This document shows, in pieces, positions 60,655-64,000 of a DNA stretch of 64,000 bases. Position 1 is the stretch's first letter. Every line of letters begins with the position of its first letter. A program made the position numbers and the translations under genes. The stretch is taken from NCBI GenBank assembly GCA_943737045.1, contig CALSFV010000216.1:434001-498000 (forward strand). Reading direction: 5' to 3'. The DNA is from Parapristionchus giblindavisi (Eukaryota > Nematoda > Chromadorea > Rhabditida > Diplogasteridae). A model generated the notes under the pieces. The model saw only the letters and a program-made list of their open reading frames with translations, made no database searches and was not told the DNA's origin.

Positions 60655-62264
60655 GGTTTAGCAAAAAATAAAAAAACTCAACTTTTCCTAACTGTTTTTG
60701 CTAGTTTTCCTTGACATATTTCTGCTCTCCCCATTCTAAGGTATGGTGTGCGACAGAGGTCCATAGAATGATCGTGAACTAACGTATTTTACACAAAATT
60801 GACATACATATGAAAAAATACTGATAAAGCATTGCGCTTTGTGTTCTATGTGCTTTCAATGACTTAATATTTCATTACTTGGACGAATAAACCAAACTAA
60901 TAGACCAAAAACGGACGATTACGATAGCATGACAAAGTACAATAGTTATTTATCAATTGATTTATGCACCGACAGATGAAAATAGTGTATAATAAGGTAT
61001 TGATGGTCTAACTTTTCATTATCGTAATGTGTCGATATGTACATTTGCGATAACCAATCACGATAAAAACATGGTTGTGTACAAAGTCTGGGTATGTATT
61101 GTGATGCATTAATTTAAAAGCATTTTTAAAAGTTATATCCAGTTATTCAATGCAGATGAAGATTAGCGGGAAATCACTGCGATAATTCATATTGATTCCA
61201 AGATAGGAAGTGGATCCCTCTCTGTGTTAGATCAATGATAGAGTGGCCAGATGAGCAGACAAGATCGATGGGTAGAGACGCAGAGAGTCATCGCGCGCAC
61301 TGCCCTCGATTTAGAACCACTGTTGAGACGGGTGGAGGACGGGGATAACTACACGAATTGAGTGAAAAAATTAAAAAATAAAAATTTAATTAATTTTTCA
61401 ATTTTAAATATATTAATTAATTTTGTGCATTACACACGGTATTTTTCGCATAACAATATATTTTCAAATGTTTGTCTAATAAGTTACTCTCATTTCGTTC
61501 GTAATGTAGAATGTTTTTTGAACAAGCGAGCACTTAATTTGATGATGAGCTCTGAATGTTCGATCCCCGTGAATAAATCTAGGAAAAGATGTAAGCTTAC
61601 TTGTAAGCTTGTTGGAAGGGCTGTAGAAACTTCGAAAAGAAAAGAAAAGTTTGTTTGACGCTCTCTATGGTGGTAGAGGAGGACGGTATGTATAAAAGTT
61701 AATCGATTCGCTTGAATTGACTACGTTAATTATGTATATTCTTTTCCGCACTTTTTTGTGATATCGTTCACCTTGCTTGCACATTCATTCTAAAACAAAC
61801 AAATTCTAAATCTAATTCTAATTCTAAAACAATTCTAAAACAAATTAATTTATATATTATATTTCTTTATCATCTTTCTTGTTAAAATACTTTCGATTTT
61901 TGAATTCTACTGTTATCGTCGGTTTTATACAAACGTACTGTATGCTTCTGCGTTTGTAAAGAATAAGAATAAGAAATATGTAAATTTAGAAACTGCGTTG
62001 AAAACACAGACCAATATAAAATACATTTCATAATACACAAATGTAAAAATAAGCAACATAAATATTCAATTTATACGTAAATTAATTAATTGATATATTA
62101 TATTTTATCAACGTGCATATACAAAAATATACAATTTCAAAATATGAAAATATTTCATTATTCATGAATCTACTTTTAAAACTTGCGTAGGGAGAGTTTG
62201 AATACATAAAGAAGAAAAAATAGCAAAAATGGTTAGTTACATTTCATACGACTTACCAACTTCT

Positions 62265-62350
62265 TATCCCTCACTGGGGATCGAACTTTCGAACCGACCA
62301 ACGGTTCGGATTTGTTAGCCGACCTCTTATCCGCTACACCATGGGTCCCT
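62265..62350 (-). repeat. tRNA-like sequence, GGGACCCATGG family (minus copy)
   Basis: On the minus strand GGGACCCATGGTGTAGCGGA, TAAGAG and AAAGTTCGATCCCC repeat the blocks of the 60571 copy in opposite orientation. Ends are alike, middles differ, as in a SINE family or decayed tRNA genes. Confidence 0.5.
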
Positions 62351-64000
62351 ATGTTTTGAATCGTCAAAGGCTCTGCATATACTCACTGGAACCTCTTAAT
62401 ATGTACCGATGAATGGCTCCGCCCATTTCAGATGGACCCTACATATAAAGCGAGTTTGACTCCGCCTATTTAACTTCGCGGGGTTGGACACCAGATACCA
62501 ATATAAGCACACCCAAAATCTTTATCAATTCTAGAAAGAAGACTGCCAGAAGACGCATCTTCGGAGAAACTCCTGTGACATGCGTTTTCCTGAAGACGAT
62601 CGACGATGATAGCGTCATCCTCATCATCAACGACATCATCGACTGCGAAGGCGAGAAGATGAATCGACCTGTTGTTGAATATGATGTTATAATGGATTCA
62701 ATGATTCTTCCCTTGCACTAAGACCACTAAGTACCCTAGAGAGTAGTAGACCATTCATGATTGATATAAGTCATCGTTGACGCCAAGAAGAACCATGGCG
62801 CCTGGCTCTGAAATAGATGAAAATGAAGTTAACGGAACTACTACTATGAAACTCTCCTCATGATTCCGAGTAGGACATATTGAGTCCTCCGTTTCTTCAT
62901 AATCCAAACCACCGAGGACGATGAAGATCTTCATAAGATGAAGTTGATTGAACTGGAAGAGACGATCTATAAAATGAATAAGAGATTAGAATATATTCAA
63001 TGATTGCAATATAATCAACGTTTGCCAATGTTTTCATCACTTTGTATGCTTTTTGGCCTCTGTTAATGAGGAGCATTGAACGGTAAGAAAGACGTTAGCA
63101 AAGTTTTATTCCATTCTTTCAGAAGTGTTATGGTACATATTCAATTTGACGCAGTGTTTTAAAGTAATGTCAAGAAAATATACGACTCTCCACTCATTAC
63201 ACACTCTCGCTTCCCCCCTTCGCTTCATTTTGCAACTTTAGAATACGGTATTCAGGATGCATACTGTAACAATGCGGCTACGCGGCACTAGTCTATAGTG
63301 CACCGTGAAATTCCTTGTACCGTCATGTTAATGTTACTGCTCTAAAGAGTCACGTCAGGTGTGCATAGGATATTTGGTCCCAAGTGGAAAAAAAAAATTA
63401 AGCGACAGGGGTTACTGTAGTATTGATCGATGATTACGGTAGCTTCGTACAGTGACCATACAGTGACGCTCAGGGTTTTCTACATGGGACCCAACACTGC
63501 GTACTGGACAGCGCAATGCTACACGGAGGCAAACGTAGCGATACATAAAGAAGACTAGATGCAAGGTTCGTACCTTTTACTAGTTGAGAAGAATGACGTC
63601 CTCTACCATCTCAGTCCGTCTTGTACAACAGTGACGTCGTCCTTTGATCCCTTCCAGGCATTCGCTGATACCACCGCTTGCTCTGAAAATGACATGGATG
63701 ATTTCGTGATAGAGATGGGAGAGACGGTAACCGGGGGTAAAGTTCAAAAGTCAACTTAGAAAAGGCAAATCGGGGAAACGAGAGGAAAGAGTCAGAGAGT
63801 TTAATGGCATAGCAATAATGAGGAAAAAAGATAGAGGAAGACAGAGAAGGTAGTGAGAACAAGGTAAGAGCATGGTCAGAGGGAGAATTAGAGAGAGAGA
63901 GTAGGGAGTAGAGATACGAGAGGAAAGAAAGCGAAAAATGAAATTAACAAGAATATGAACACGTGACCAACATATAATGATGGATCATATGCAAATCGAA

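Larger units (their letters stand above)
60429..64000. other. Right end of the window: tRNA-like repeats, no supported gene
   Basis: Open frames at 61362-61658 (98 codons), about 62470-62722 (no start; contains TIDDDSVILIINDIIDCEG) and 63559-63759 are protein-like in places but have no consistent exon chain. A possible exon reading DDEDLHKMKLIELEETIYKM ends at about 62999. These last pieces between 62540 and 63000 may belong to one small spliced gene; I could not connect them. AG-rich sequence fills 63770-63950. Confidence 0.4.

Overview
The window looks like nuclear DNA of a nematode. Evidence: multi-exon genes with many very short introns (several of 44-60 bp), a complete Str-type seven-transmembrane chemoreceptor (a nematode-only family), 3' splice sites placed directly before start codons (TTTTAG/A-ATG, CTATAG/A-ATG) as in trans-spliced nematode genes, RTE-like and CR1/jockey-like LINEs, and Tc1/mariner elements. 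The DNA is AT-rich and full of foldback repeats. I cannot name the species. No bacterial operon, CRISPR array or rRNA was seen.

Layout. 1-2494 (minus): L-lactate dehydrogenase, C-terminus beyond the edge. 6476-10385 (plus): aquaglyceroporin A, with a 0.88-kb foldback in intron 6. 10852-13654 (minus): a nine-exon, 286-residue gene I do not recognise. 15396-26132: a head-to-tail tandem duplication of a 5.37-kb unit, the copies differing at only about eight places; each unit holds a tRNA-like sequence, an unrecognised seven-exon gene, a dispersed repeat, a 1-kb palindrome and a coiled-coil ORF broken by the same one-base shift. 27666-32752 (plus): a gene with an acidic middle and a Cys/His-rich end, invaded by a mariner element exactly at a splice acceptor. 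34223-35332: 5'-truncated RTE-like LINE with a perfect 12-bp target duplication. 41275-43283 (plus): an unrecognised three-exon gene. 44002-46094 (plus): aquaglyceroporin B. 48490-49637 (plus): a secreted Thr-rich protein. 50413-52950 (minus): the Str-type chemoreceptor. 55.5-58.5 kb: what looks like a dead second copy of the Thr-rich gene, split by a LINE that itself carries a Tc1-like element. 59.5-60.4 kb: a 9-bp minisatellite inside a possible coding exon. The last 3.5 kb has tRNA-like repeats and no gene I can support.

The genes do not form a pathway. The two aquaporins share exon phases and differ by intron gain or loss, so they are old paralogues. Most unusual structure comes from repeats: a roughly 90-bp CTCTC palindrome in at least ten places (several within introns), several foldback families, and tRNA-like sequences.

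Gene models were built by hand: exon joins were accepted when phase and GT..AG agreed. No homology search was run; family names rest on motifs.
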